From Macrostomum hystrix (lineage: Eukaryota > Platyhelminthes > Macrostomidae): 64,000 bases of DNA. The stretch spans positions 23,750,501 through 23,814,500 of the forward strand of contig CATNEN010000001.1 in assembly GCA_950097015.1 (NCBI GenBank), given 5' to 3'. Positions within the stretch are counted from its first letter, which is position 1; every line of letters begins with the position of its first letter. Below the pieces are notes generated by a model that saw nothing but the letters and a program-made list of their open reading frames with translations, was not told the origin of the DNA and did no database searches. A program made the position numbers and the translations under genes. Shown in pieces: positions 23,349-34,891 of the stretch.

Positions 23349-25114
23349 CTGGAATGCATCGGCAATAGTAATGAAGCTAAACGAAAGAAGTTCAAGATTT
23401 TCAAGAAAATTATATATATCGCTTCTATACTCCTACTATGAGTAGAGTAGTAAAAAAAGTTTAAAACTTCTAAATTTAGACAAGCACTGACTGAACATGT
23501 AGTCAGACTTGCACCGGGCAGCTTTTTTCTGCCAGACATTTTTAACTGGCCCTGACAAGCAGCTTCACTGGCAATGCCGAGAGACAAAAGCTCCGAAGAT
23601 CGGGCCAATAACTCTAACGACAAAGACTGATGCTGCAGCTCTTTGTTGTCAAAAGAGTCGCTTGAACCATTGTCTACAATAAGGTGACGATGTCGTCGAT
23701 GATTAGATACTGACGAAGCTGCCTTCCAGGAGGCGGATGTTGCTCGGTAAGGCACCAGGGTGGGTAGGTCACTGGTGCGCCACTGGGCAACACCAAAGCC
23801 TGAGTCTGTCTGAGACTGAGTTTGAGATTCCGGCAGAACTTTATCTTCGTCCATCTCTACCACAGCGGCTGGCGGCGATGCAGACGACGGTGAAGAGCGA
23901 TGATGAGCCGTGACGCCAATCTGCAGATGAGAAGAATGATAGTGATCAAGTTGAGCAGTTGTCTAAGTTTAGATTGGGTTTCGTGAGATAGGGTCAGAGA
24001 GCTGCGTTCCATTGGATCAGAGAGCTGCGTTCCATGGGATTAGAGAGCTGCGTTCCATGGGATTAGAGAGCTGCGATCCATGGGATTAGAGAGCTAGGTT
24101 CCATGGGATCAGAGAGCTGGGTTCCATGGGATCAGAGAGCTGGGTTCCATGGGATCAGAGAGCTGGGTTCCATGGGATCAGAGAGCTGCGTTCCATTGGA
24201 TCAGAGAGCTGCGTTCCATGGGATCAGAGAGCTGGGTTCCATGGGATCAGAGAGCTGGGTTCCATGGGATCAGAGAGCTGGGTTCCATGGGATCAGAGAG
24301 CTGGGTTCCATGGGATCAGAGAGCTGGGTTCCATTGGATCAGAGAGCTGGGTTCCATGGGATCAGAGAGCTGGGTTCCATGGGATCAGAGAGCTGGGTTC
24401 CATTGGATCAGAGAGCTGGGTTCCATGGGATCAGAGAGCTGGGTTCCATGGGATCAGAGAGCTGGGTTCCATGGGATCAGAGAGCTGGGTTCCATGGGAT
24501 CAGAGAGCTGCGTTCCATGGTATCAGAGAGCTGGGTTCCATGGGATCAGAGAGCTGGGTTCCATGGGATCAGAGAGCTGGGTTCCATGGGATCAGAGAGC
24601 TGGGTTCCATGGGATCAGAGAGCTGCGTTCCATGGGATCAGAGAGCTGGGTTCCATGGGATCAGAGAGCTGGGTTCCATGGGATCAGAGAGCTGCGTTCC
24701 ATGGGATCAGAGAGCTGGGTTCCATGGGATCAGAGAGCTGGGTTCCATGGGATCAAATAGTCAGCAACTTACTGCAGCATTGGCGGTTCCCCGCCTGGCG
24801 GGCAGTCGCACATTGTGCCTGCGTATAAAATCGGACAGCGATGATTTCGCAACTCCGTGAGACTCAGCAGCCAGCCGCACAGAGATGCCGTATGTGACGA
24901 CGTCGTCTAAGGCGCGCTTTAACAGCTGGCGTCGGTGCTCCGGGCTGGCATACTCCCGGCTGCTCCGGGGCTGATGTGACCGTCCGGAGGACAACATCAA
25001 GGAGGAGGAGGACGACGACGACAATGACGCCGATGCACCAGCGATGGCTGCTTCGGCAGGAATCGCCAGCTTTGTCTTCTTCGTCGGTGGGACTGACTCG
25101 TAGTCGTCTTCCAT
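23243..25114 (-). CDS. Pipsqueak-type HTH protein (3' end uncertain)
   Basis: Probable nuclear DNA-binding protein. Exon 1 (24773-25114) encodes a lysine-rich stretch PPTKKTKL that could be a nuclear signal, a serine-rich linker, and at residues 63-100 a helix-turn-helix with the form A-x3-V-x-Y-G-I-S-V-R-x-A-A-x3-G-V. This is typical of the Psq family in regulators and transposase-derived genes. Exon 1 ends GCA|GTAAGT. Exon 2 begins at 23920 after a strong CTCATCTGCAG acceptor and stays in frame. The frame runs on to a stop at 23243, inside DNPEP exon 1 in another frame. Sequence after about 23500 is AT-rich and looks non-coding, so an unseen splice or earlier end is likely. The 852-bp intron is mostly a minisatellite. 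Confidence 0.6.
23995..24757. repeat. 23-bp minisatellite in the HTH gene intron
   Basis: About 33 near-identical units containing CCATGGGATCAGAGAGCTGG. They are open in three plus-strand frames only because 23 bp shifts frame each unit without creating a stop. Not coding. Confidence 0.96.
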
Positions 25115-26727
25115 TTTGCGTTCGGAATTAGGATTCTACCTATCTGCCTTCTTTTACAGACCCTTGGTAATCTTGGGATCTTGAGCTAAGGTGGACGAGA
25201 AATCGCTTAAATGTCTACTTAAACACTGCCATTCTGGTATGTTTTTAGAACGCTATTCGGCTTCAAGAACCGGATGTTCCGAAAACTATTAACCGGAGCT
25301 CAAGCTGCAGCCTGCAGGCCTTTGTAATATTGGTTCAAGCAAGGTTTTGTTCAGTTCCTATTTCTAATTTTTCCGCAGATCCCGATTCCGGACAGGACAA
25401 TGCTTCGCTTCGGACGGGACGCGGGACAAGGAAGGTGATTAAAACAAGCTGTTAAATGAAGGCAAGAGGCTAAAATTAAAGCTGGCACTGAGGAGTTCAG
25501 CAATTGGGATTTCGAAAAATGATAATGCTATTGTCAGAAGCTTAGAAACATTTTGTTTCAGTGCCTGTCCGCATCCACAACGGGGAGAGGTCTTCTTTTA
25601 TAACACCAAGTCACTAACCATTCGTTGCTACATTGGGCCAGGCCTAACATAACAAGATATAGAGCATTTCCTCTCTTCTGTTTCTGCCTCACTGGCCCGT
25701 CCAGGTCCAACGAACCAGTTCGGCCGCAAACTGGGACCGGCCACCAAAGGGTGCCTGCCTGTCTGGCCTAGCTTGGACAGCGGGTGAAAAGGGGGTGTTT
25801 TAGGGTTAAAAAAGGCGGGGAATGTACATTAGCCAGCATATATGTACATTAGAAATCAGTTTGAACGCAAAATGTTGGGGTGGTGGGCGCGCTGGCCGGG
25901 CAGGCTAGGAAAGGCTTAGATAGATAAGTCTAAACAGAGTCGAATGCAGACCAAGAAATATAGCTAATATTCCTTAGTCTGTGCACGGAACTTGGCATGG
26001 CCGAAATTTTGACACTGATCCGTTTTTTCTTATTTTAACATAAAAAATAATAATGTTGACAATGACAATATTATTAACAACATTAATAAAAAGCAAGTAT
26101 GAAAAAAGTATTTTATTTCTTTTGTCTTGCTTACTACCGCTAAATTGTAAAATAAAATCTTAAGTTTAAATATCATATCAAATTAGGCAAAACTTAATAG
26201 CATAATAAATCAAAAGTGTATTTTTTTTTAAAACATAACAAAAAACCAACATTTTATTATATATTAAAATTGTAAAAAATAACTGCCGGAAATACCAACG
26301 GAGAAATAAAACAGTAGAGGATATAGCAGAACTGTCAATAGGGAAATGTCGGACATTAAAACACTAAATTTCTCTAGTCTTCAAAAATGATCTCTATGTA
26401 TCATCATATCTAAATATGGTGAAGTAAGTATGGAAATGGGAAAATATGGAATGTTATCTAATAAAAAACTCAACAAGGATTGGAACAGATTGTTGAGAGG
26501 GAAAATGTCACGGAGCTCGGTCACTTAGAGTCAGCTAAAATGTAATATTATTGCCTTTACAGACTACTGAAAGTAGGATAAACGAATATGGTCAAGCAGG
26601 AATTATTCGAATCTTGCGTTGCTAAATAAAATTGAAAATAGAAATCCAGTCAGACACAGAATTCCTAAACCAAAAATGCAGAGAAAAAAATTAGCAAAAA
26701 AATCTTCTGCGGACAGCGCAGCTCGCA
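25115..26727. other. Intergenic, SCOC to HTH gene
   Basis: The first 300 bp upstream of the HTH gene is of mixed composition. 25980-26700 is very AT-rich and downstream of SCOC. No domain-bearing frame, RNA gene or clear repeat is visible. Confidence 0.55.
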
Positions 26728-27303
26728 TTACTGAGGCTTGTTGTATCTTCGCGAGGAATGCCCGCTGCCACCTCGTCTACCTCTGGCCTTGGGACTGGCA
26801 CTGTCATCTCCTGCTGCCGCTGCGGCAAACACTGAGCTAGCAGCCATCAGGTTCTCAATATACTGACCTAGAATGCGATTCTCACTGCTCAACTTTAGAT
26901 TCTCCTCTTTCACAGTCTCCACTCGGTGACTCAGATCGTCCAGTGTGGACTGCAACTCAGCAATTTGGGCCACCAACCTCAGCTTCTCTTCCTCTTCGCT
27001 GTTGGCGCCGCCGATAAACCCACCATCGTCTAGACCGGAGTTCGATGCCGCACTGGCTGACGAAACTGGCAAAGCAGCCGAACCCGAAGCGCCAGCATAC
27101 TGGCTTTGACCACTAGCAAAGTCGCCAAGATCAGTATGCGATGACAGTCGCAGAGCCTCTGACCAGTGCTGCATCCAGTCTGGGTTAGAGTTCGATGATG
27201 TTGGCAGACAGGGTGGCTGGCCTTGCTGCTGCTGCTGAGGATCTTGCCCCGAGTCTGAGTCACTCTCCAGAGCTATCACTGTCATGTTATTTTCGGACAT
27301 CAT
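26728..27303 (-). CDS. SCOC: Short coiled-coil protein (SCOC)
   Basis: Small coiled-coil protein of the Golgi and trans-Golgi that, in animals, binds Arf-like GTPases and has been linked to autophagy control. A single-exon frame of 191 residues. The diagnostic part is residues 103-159: the heptad-rich [20 protein letters not shown] followed by [20 protein letters not shown]. It aligns almost residue for residue with the vertebrate SCOC coiled coil. The N-terminal 100 residues are low-complexity (Q-, S- and G-rich) and family-specific. The basic C-terminal tail ([10 protein letters not shown]) is an extension I do not recall in vertebrates. Two ATG codons are adjacent at the start. AAATTTCAG about 35 bp upstream could be a 5' splice acceptor. 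Confidence 0.92.
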   Translation of the reverse strand: MMSENNMTVIALESDSDSGQDPQQQQQGQPPCLPTSSNSNPDWMQHWSEALRLSSHTDLGDFASGQSQYAGASGSAALPVSSASAASNSGLDDGGFIGGANSEEEEKLRLVAQIAELQSTLDDLSHRVETVKEENLKLSSENRILGQYIENLMAASSVFAAAAAGDDSASPKARGRRGGSGHSSRRYNKPQ

Positions 27304-28144
27304 TATTGTTTGTAAATGTCCCTGAATCCCAGCTGAAATTTTTAATCATGTCATTTACTCATCATGATTATGACAGGAATAGTGCCTTTGGAGATAAGGT
27401 AGAGGATGCATAAGAAAACACTGGTCAAAAATGAGACACACTAAGTCTCTGTCAGCTAAAAATATTTGTTTAAATTCTATCTTTACAACTAATAATGTGG
27501 CTATACATTTGCCCCCCTGAAAACTTTTGGTGCTGCACCCAAACAGAACAATACAAGTGTATGAAACTCAAGAACACGGGCCAAATTTTTGTTGCGCATC
27601 TTCTGAAACAATAAGCAAGTCACCAGCTCTACAGACTATTGAAATATTCAATGTCAGATTTCAATGTCCGATGTCAGGCCAAAGGTGAGATTTTTACCAT
27701 AAGAGCTATTGTACTTTATAGATCCATATATAGAAATTAGCACTGTGCCTTAGTATGGCCTTGCCAGGCCATCAAAATTTATCAATGTCACCCAAATGTG
27801 CCTGAATTATCTCTATATTTGTTGGTCACCTACCTTAATCTACATATCTTTAGATGGACTGCTACACCTTCAGGGACTATAACAGGTAGAAATATGCCAC
27901 CATGGACACCCAAAAAGGAGTTTTTCCAATTTCACAGATTAAGCCAAAATATTAGGCAATGTGCAGCTCAACCACAGTACACCATTGTCTAGGCTGTCAA
28001 CCAAAACCAGTGAGTCACCACCTAAGGATGTTAGCATTCAGTGTTGCTAAGAATCCCCCCTTTGTATAAAAATGGGTAGGCAAATTGGCTTGTTAATCCT
28101 ACCATCAATCAGTAGGTTTAGCTAAGGCCTAATGATTATTTTAA
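27304..28144. other. No feature seen
   Basis: SCOC 5' flank and AT-rich sequence. No gene or repeat is supported. Confidence 0.55.
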
Positions 28145-28319
28145 TTTTTGTGTATATACAATAATAAATAAAAATAATTATTAATTAATTATAATTGAAT
28201 ATATCTACCCCAATTAGGTCAGATATGTAGACATTTTTGTGTATATACAATAATTAATAAAAATAATTATTAATTAATTATAATTGAATATATCTACCCC
28301 AATTAGGTCAGATATGTAG
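28145..28319. repeat. 89-bp tandem duplication, two copies
   Basis: A very AT-rich block with GTGTATATACAATAAT and CTACCCCAATTAGGTCAGAT occurs twice in a row with an 89-bp period. The second copy abuts the tail end of SINE copy 3. Confidence 0.9.
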
Positions 28320-28858
28320 CCGACAGCACAGCTGCAGCTATTGCGCGGTGCATCTGAAGGCTGCATACAGCTGTTCAGTCCATGGACTAGGGGTTTCTTT
28401 CACAAACCCTAATTTTCACAACGTCTAAACCAGATCCTTTCATAAGGCCTAAATTTCACAAACCCTAAATTTCACAACGTCAAAAATAAGCAATGCCACA
28501 GAGTTCACAACACCTAAGTTTGGTCTTTGTGAGGTCAAGACTCAAGATGGCTCTCAGCAGGGCAAGAGTGGTCTTTGGGAGGATCATTGCTCCTGCTCAT
28601 TGAAAGGGGAGAAATTAAGTCCTTGGGTGGTTAACCGGTTAACCGGACAAATAATCAAATAACAACTACTGGGACACCATACCCACCTTTAATTATCGCA
28701 GCTAATGCTGGTACCCATTTAACAGCTGGGTGAACAGAAGTAGCCTAATGCAGAGTTAAGTGTCTTGCTAAAGGACACAAATTTTTCCAGTGGAGTTAGG
28801 AATTGAACCCTGACCTTTAAGTTGTGAGTCCAACGCCCTAACCACTAGGCTACAACCT
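28320..28858 (-). mobile_element. tRNA-derived SINE, copy 3, split by an insertion
   Basis: The same family as the 38725 copy, in minus orientation. The tail half is at 28320-28393 and the body and tRNA-like head at 28671-28858, the head ending with CCACTAGGCTACAACCT. A 277-bp block (28394-28670) interrupts it. That block contains repeats of TTTCACAAACCCTAA and TTCACAACGTC and is of unknown origin. Confidence 0.85.
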
Positions 28859-29757
28859 CTTTCTCCTTTAACAATTGTCAGATTTTTGTGTTTGACTATT
28901 TTATTTTTATTTTGATTGTTAGTGTATTACAAGCAAGATTTTTATTTTTTGTATATAAGATATACACTAACAAACTGTTCAACATGTTACAAGTATATCT
29001 TCTGCAAGGAACTTACTAATACATATTTAACTAAGAAAATACAATTAAATGGCAATGTGATACAATAAATGGCTTACACACATTGCAACAGTGAGATTTA
29101 AATATCTTATCTTAGATATTTGTGTTGTGTAGGCTTATAGAAAAAATTGTTGACAGAAAAAACATACATGCACATAGATAACATTAGAATCTCATCACCA
29201 GCATTAGTTTTTAACTAGGTGTAAGTCTAAATAATCAACTTTGTTAAAATAAACTGATTTGGTAACATGGCCATGCATGGTTGGTTACATTGTGTCGGCC
29301 ATGTTACCCATGTACATACTAGGCCTACACGAATACATATACAAAAAGAAACACAACGAAAATATCTAAATTTACCCCAAACAACAAACAAAACCTTTTT
29401 TGTATTTTGTCTTGTCATACACTATTATTGCTCTTGACGCTTTTGCACTCAAAAAAGCACGTACAAATATTTAAAATTTCAATCGCTATTCAAACTGAAT
29501 GGAAAATATTCACTAAATTATTTTTTTAGAAAATAACTCGCACTTGTCCATGGGGCTAAATGACACTTTTTATAGTCTGACCCCGAAACAGAAGTTTAAG
29601 GGTTGTGACACCACTTAGATAAAACAATGCACAAAATGCATCTAAAATCCAAAACCAAACAACCCGATACGACAACGACAAGCAACAATATATGGAATAC
29701 GACTCCTTTTTATATGGAAGTCAATCAACTTAAACAGCTTGCTGATATTTGCTAGAG
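28859..29757. other. No gene; holds dispersed repeat A copy 2
   Basis: AT-rich intergenic DNA up to the MITE. The only recognisable part is the second copy of dispersed repeat A. Confidence 0.55.
29329..29437 (+). repeat. Dispersed repeat A, copy 2
   Basis: Matches 21634-21757 with small indels, including ATATCTAAATTTA, CCCCAAACAACAAACAAAAC and CATACACTATTATT. Confidence 0.7.
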
Positions 29758-31301
29758 CAGGGGTCGGCAAACTCCGGCCCGCGGGCCAGATGCGGCCCTC
29801 GAAGCTCCCAAATCCGGCCCGTTGCCCCTTCTGACATCTACAGTGTCCTGTTTCATCTCTCTCGTGTCTAACCTCTCCCGTGTCTCATCACTCTCGTATC
29901 TAATCTCTCCCGTGTCTCATCTATCCCCTGTCTTATATCTCCCGTGTCTTATCTCTCCCGTGTCTAATCTCTCCCGTGTCTCATCTCTCCCGTGTCTCAT
30001 CTCTCCCGTGTCTAATCTCTCCCATGTCTAATTTCTCCCGTGGCTCATCTCTCTCGTATCTAATCTCTCCCGTGTCTAATCTCTCCCGTGTCTAATCTCT
30101 CCCGTGTCTCATCTCTCCCCTGTCTTATATCTCCCGTGTCTAATCTCTCCCGTGTCTAATCTCTCCCGTGTCTCATCTCTCCCGTGTCTAATCTCTCCCG
30201 TGTCTAATTTCTCCCGTGTCTCATCACTCTCGTATCTAATCTCTCCCGTGTCTCATCGCTCTCGTATCTAATCTCTCCCGTGTCTCATCTCTCCCCTGTC
30301 TTATATCTCCCGTGTCTAATCTCTCCCGTGTCTAATCTCTCCCGTGTCTCATCTCTCCCGTGTCTAATCTCTCCCGTGTCTAATTTCTCCCGTGTCTCAT
30401 CTCTCTCGTATCTAATCTCTCCCGTGTCTAATCTCTCCCGTGTCTCATCTCTCTCGTATCTAATCTCTCCCGTGTCTAATCTCTCCCGTGTCTAATTTCT
30501 CCCGTGTCTAATCTCTCCCGTGTCTCATCTCTCTCGTATCTAATCTCTCCCGTGTCTCATCTCTCCCCTGTCTTATATCTCCCGTGTCTAATCTCTCCCG
30601 TGTCTCATCTCTCTCGTATCTAATCTCTCCCGTGTCTAATCTCTCCCGTGTCTAATCTCTCCCGTGTCTCATCTCTCTCGTATCTAATCTCTCCCGTGTC
30701 TAATCTCTCCCGTGTCTAATTTCTCCCGTGTCTAATCTCTCCCGTGTCTCATCTCTCTCGTATCTAATCTCTCCCGTGTCTCATCTCTCCCCTGTCTTAT
30801 ATCTCCCGTGTCTAATCTCTCCCGTGTCTAATCTCTCCCGTGTCTAATCTCTCCCGTGTCTAATTTCTCCCGTGTCTAATCTCTCCCGTGTCTAATCTCT
30901 CCCGTGTCTAATCTCTCCCGTGTCTCATCGCTCTCGTATCTAATCTCTCCCGTGTCTAATCTCTCCCGTGTCTCATCTCTCCCGTGTCTCATCTCTCCCG
31001 TGTCTAATCTCTCCCGTGTCTAATTTCTCCCGTGTCTAATCTCTCCCGTGTCTAATCTCTCCCGTGTCTAATCTCTCCCGTGTCTCATCGCTCTCGTATC
31101 TAATCTCTCCCGTGTCTAATCTCTCCCGTGTCTAATCTCTCCCGTGTCTCATCGCTCTCGTATCTAATCTCTCCCGTGTCTCATCTCTCCCGTGTCTAAT
31201 CACTTTCGTGTCTAATCTGTCTTTTATACAGTCAATGCGGCCCGCTGTCGTCTTTTAGGCTCTCTCTTTGGCCCGCCAGCAAATAAGTTTGCCTACCCCT
31301 G
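29758..31301. mobile_element. hAT-type MITE carrying an internal minisatellite
   Basis: The ends are CAGGGGTCGGCAAACT and, inverted, AGTTTGCCTACCCCTG, matching at 15 of 16 positions. They are flanked by a perfect 8-bp duplication TGCTAGAG (29750-29757 and 31302-31309). Inside both ends are short GC-rich stretches with repeated CGGCCCG, typical of hAT/Charlie-like elements. There is no transposase, so movement would depend on another copy. Almost all the interior is a 16-bp tandem array. Confidence 0.93.
29835..31215. repeat. 16-bp minisatellite inside the MITE
   Basis: Units CTCTCCCGTGTCTAAT, with CAT, TAT, CTGT and CGTAT variants. Multi-unit blocks recur, for example with CTCCCCTGTCTTATATCTCC. 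The reverse complement, ACACGGGAGAGATTAG, is the family found in ATG14 intron 1. Confidence 0.96.
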
Positions 31302-31309
31302 TGCTAGAG

Positions 31310-32862
31310 CTATTAGACCAGCCGGTCGTGAGGAAGTATTGCCAAGGGAAAATATCGTCAAATTAATATAGATGCCACTAATAAAATCTCCATTTCTCTC
31401 AGTCAACGAATTCGTTCCGTTCTAGGACTACAGAATGGGAAAGATTGTTAGAGTATTTCATGATTGCAAATGTTTTTGCCATCTAAAGAAAGAAACCATT
31501 CTTTATGAGCAAAGAAACCAAAGAAGCAAGGATTTTTTATGGCGAAGACTGCACTGTCCTGACAAATCATTGGCTCGACTTAAGACGACAGGATGGAATT
31601 GAAGTCCATTATGCGAGTCGCACACACGTAGTGAGCTTGGGAAACACGTACGGGACTTACGGATAAACTTTTCTTGATCAGCTCGGTTCGAGCGACATTA
31701 TATTTGTGCTAGGTCTATATGTTATGATATTTAATATCCCACCGCTGTTATCAAAGTTGTTATATGCGTGTTTAAACAATACTGGCTTTTATAAGAAAAT
31801 CCCACCGAATGGCACCAAAGTTGTACCAGGGCGGATCTCACTGCTGCTGTCTCAATTTAATAGATATTTAGACGGGCGGTCCTTAAATGGGCCGTTTTAA
31901 CTCCTTAATATGGTAGCGTATGTATTGCACGAGCGGTAATTAGCTTAGGCAACTGTATGCGTTTCCAGTCAATTAGGCGTCTCCGAGATTAGAGTTTAGC
32001 AGTTTCCCTTTTGTAATATTCTTGGTATAAATCTGAGTATAATTCTTAGTATGATTCTTAGTAGAGTTCTTAGTATAATTCTTAGAATGGTTCTTAGAAT
32101 AGTTCTGAGTATATTCCTCAGTGTTTTCCTCTCTTAAAATGAATAACACAATACACCTCTTTTCAAGGCACTCCTTTTATATCTTGGATATAAACACTTT
32201 CAAACAACGACTTTCAACGACTTTCAAGGACTTTCAAGTTTACTCACAAAGTTTTTCAAGCTTTAACAACAACTACTACAAGGTTATTTTTCTGTCTGAA
32301 AGTTGCGGCTATTTATACACACGGGATTTCGCATTTGTTAAAATATTTATACGGTAGTCATTAAAACAAAAGGATTTTATACAGTATTATTTTTAATACG
32401 GTAAAAAGTAAAACAAATTGTTTATTTTTTTGGCGCATTTTCAACTTTAAGATTTTTATGATTATTTTTATAAAGCAAAAACGTATTTACAAAATGAAAA
32501 CGTATCTACACGAAAACATACTGTTACATATTTCTTACTCATACTGTAATCAAGTTAAATTCTATCAGAAAACTGAGTGTTCTGTAAGTGACATTCTCTG
32601 AATCATGTGCAGACTGTTGCTCTCATTGGTAGCTGCAGAGCTATCAGTACATTTTACGAGTATAAGAATCTCAGCAACGCTTCGTTTCTGAACCAAAAAT
32701 AGGAGTAATTTCAGTGAAAGCTGTTCGACTTTCAGATGCTTCAGCTCATTGGTGGTCTTGCTTATTGCTATTGGTTTTCATGTTTGTCAGACACATTTAT
32801 GAAATTATGTAACTAAACAAGCGTGCCATGTTCTCAAATAGCTTTTTCTTCTCATCTCCCGA
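31310..32862. other. No gene; small degenerate repeats
   Basis: Around 32020-32110 TTCTTAGTATAATTC-like units of 13-14 bp recur. Otherwise this is AT-rich intergenic DNA downstream of the WSC gene. Confidence 0.5.
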
Positions 32863-33509
32863 TCAGGCGCGCGCCAGGTAGACTCCAGAGATGTTGCTCA
32901 TACTGGCTGGCAGGGCGCCAGTACTGAGCAGGTAGCATATCAACTGTTGCTGGCTGAAAATCACTGCCTGGCAGTTGTCGCTGGCCTGGCAATGGGTCAA
33001 GCACTCGATCTCGGACCTGACAGCTACGATAGGTAGGGCTGTCTGCAAAGCCGAGGTGTCCGGTCTCTGCTTTATGGTGAACTGGCCATCTGAAAGTCCT
33101 GAATCAGGAATTGACAGGTAGAAATGAAGCTGCCGTAACTAAATGACACAAAGTCCACAGACTCACCGTCGTATCTCTGTCTAAACACGGAGTTTCGTGC
33201 GACGCCCCCACAAACTTGATTTATGTTTCCCAGACATGAGCTACTGCACTGGTTCTCATCGGCAGGTCCGTACAACCCGTATGAGTTTCCGCAGAAGCAG
33301 TGTCTGCCGGCCTGCAGACCAAAGAAAGGATATTTTCCCGACATGCAGAAGATGCTGCACTCCTCATGTTTCATGCTCAATGTGTTACTAGCAGGCCCAT
33401 TCAGGTCTCTCGCACTGCTGTCTACGAAGCAGCCGACGTAGGCGAATCGAACTGTGTGAGCAGCTGCGGCCAGGAGAGACACGCAGATTACCGCTAGCCT
33501 GAGCTTCAT
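32863..33509 (-). CDS. Small secreted WSC-domain protein
   Basis: Predicted secreted or surface protein of 189 residues, with carbohydrate binding inferred from the WSC family. Exons are 33167-33509 and 32863-33089, with a 77-bp GT-AG intron and a codon split after its first base. The N-terminal MKLRLAVICVSLLAAAAHTV is a signal peptide. The WSC domain follows, with the pattern YVGCF, EEC, FC, HCFCG, CSSSC, VCGG. Exon 2 encodes a cysteine-containing PAN/apple-like segment (ECLTHCQASDNCQAVIF). An in-frame ATG at 33542 exists, but the TATA box puts the likely transcription start downstream of it, which favours the ATG at 33509. A decayed copy lies about 1.4 kb upstream. Confidence 0.85.
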
Positions 33510-33559
33510 GTCAGTCCGTAGAGCAGTGAGCATACTGCTCATGGGACATTTCTGAGCTT

Positions 33560-33620
33560 CTTTTATATGATGCGATCATCAATCGCCCCATTCTCCTTGA
33601 CAATATTTTTATCCGATTGG
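33560..33620 (-). promoter_or_regulatory. TATA box and CCAAT box of the WSC gene
   Basis: TATAAAAG (33560-33567) lies about 50 bp before the ATG, with CCAAT (33616-33620) some 50 bp further upstream. Spacing is that of a classic RNA polymerase II core promoter. Confidence 0.7.
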
Positions 33621-34340
33621 CTGATAGCTTAGTGCTTGACAGAAATACATCCCTGCAGACCCAACTGAATGAATGTAAGAATCAAAACAACATATTGTGA
33701 AGGCGCTGTGTGACAAAGTGTTGCAGCTTTGGTAGAATCTGCAGCGCAAATAAAGCTAAGATTTTTTACAAGAAAGGTTTTTGAAAATTATTTTTTTCTT
33801 TTTTTCACTTGTGCACTAGGCTTCTATACTCACACTGTCCCAATCAACGGATGGTACGCCTAGCATGTCATGGGTAATAAAAATCGACCCCACTGTCCAT
33901 GAGCACTGCATGAGCAAACGGCAAATTACATAAACTATAGACGGGCTGAGGTAGAAAAAATGACTAGCTTTGCTGTTTCATTTTCAGTGAGCACCGTAGA
34001 CTACGGTGAGGATGGTCGGTTTTACGCCGACTCGAACAAGAAAGAAACGGATCAGAGCGACCGGCAGCCTCTGATCCAAAAGCGAAAAAGCGAAGTTGTC
34101 TTCGAGACGAAGACGAGACTAGCCGGCGGCCGGTTCCTTCTTCTTGATGAGGGTTCTGTGGCTTGGCCGTTCAAGCCCTTCTGACAAGTCATGAAGCGTT
34201 TCGACGGCAACGAATTAATTTTTATGACTAGACAACGCTTCCCACGCAGACATTTTCCTGGTCGAAGTGCTCTTATGGTCATAAAAATATTTAAGACAAG
34301 TCCACTCTAAAAAGTAGAACGACGATCCTTAAGGGGTCTA
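33621..34340. other. Spacer between WSC gene and its pseudogene
   Basis: A 74-codon plus-strand frame at 33960-34184 starts with ATG but shows no domain, and I do not count it as a gene. The rest is unremarkable. Confidence 0.5.
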
Positions 34341-34349
34341 AGAAAATGG

Positions 34350-34482
34350 CTTGTAGGAGAATTGCTTGCAGGAAAATTGGTTGCAGGAAAATTGGTTGCA
34401 GGAAAATTGGTTGCAGGAAAATTGGTTGCAGGAAAATTGCTTGCAGGAAAATTGCTTGCAGGAAAATTGCTTGCAAGAAATC
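34350..34482. repeat. 15-bp minisatellite
   Basis: About nine units of GGAAAATTGGTTGCA or GGAAAATTGCTTGCA. It is open in several frames on both strands because 15 is a multiple of 3. Not coding. Confidence 0.95.
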
Positions 34483-34553
34483 CTCGGCAAGCAATATTCG
34501 GCAAGCAATCTTGTCGAAGATGTCTGAGCTCTGAGCTCACTGTCATACTCGTA

Positions 34554-34891
34554 CATGTTTAAACATGGAGTTTCGGTAGTGGCCGCCACAAATCAGATTT
34601 TTGTTTCCCGAACACATGAGCGAACAATCAATCGCTCTCAAGGGCAGACCCGTTGGACCCGTATGAGTTTCCGCAGAAGCATTGCGTGGACTGCAAACCC
34701 AAAAACTTATATCTTGCAGACATGCAGAAGGTGCTGCACTCCTCATGAGTCATACTCGCTGTGTTAGTAATAGCGCCATTCAGGTCTCTCGTAGTGTTGT
34801 CGACGAAGCAGCCGAGTTAGGAGAATTGAACTGCGTGAGCAGCTGCAGCCAGGAGAGACACGCAGATAACCACTGGCCAGTCGAGCTTCAT
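34554..34891 (-). pseudogene. Decayed copy of the WSC gene, first exon
   Basis: Same orientation as the intact gene and clearly related along signal peptide and WSC domain. The reading frame is broken twice: a TAA at 34817-34819 where the intact gene has a tyrosine codon, and a 4-bp tandem duplication (GATTGATT, 34626-34633) that shifts frame. The GTGAGT donor of exon 1 is not preserved and no exon 2 homologue follows. The TATA box position reads CATAAAAG. Homology continues upstream to about 35050, so the promoter was duplicated too. Confidence 0.85.

Noticed and set aside
24103-24860. Three overlapping plus-strand frames of about 200-244 residues (RELGSMGSESWVPWDQ type)
   Set aside because: They are the same 23-bp minisatellite read in three frames, inside an intron of a minus-strand gene.
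33960-34184. 74-codon ATG frame between the WSC gene and its pseudogene
   Set aside because: No recognisable domain, no splice or promoter context; length is within chance.
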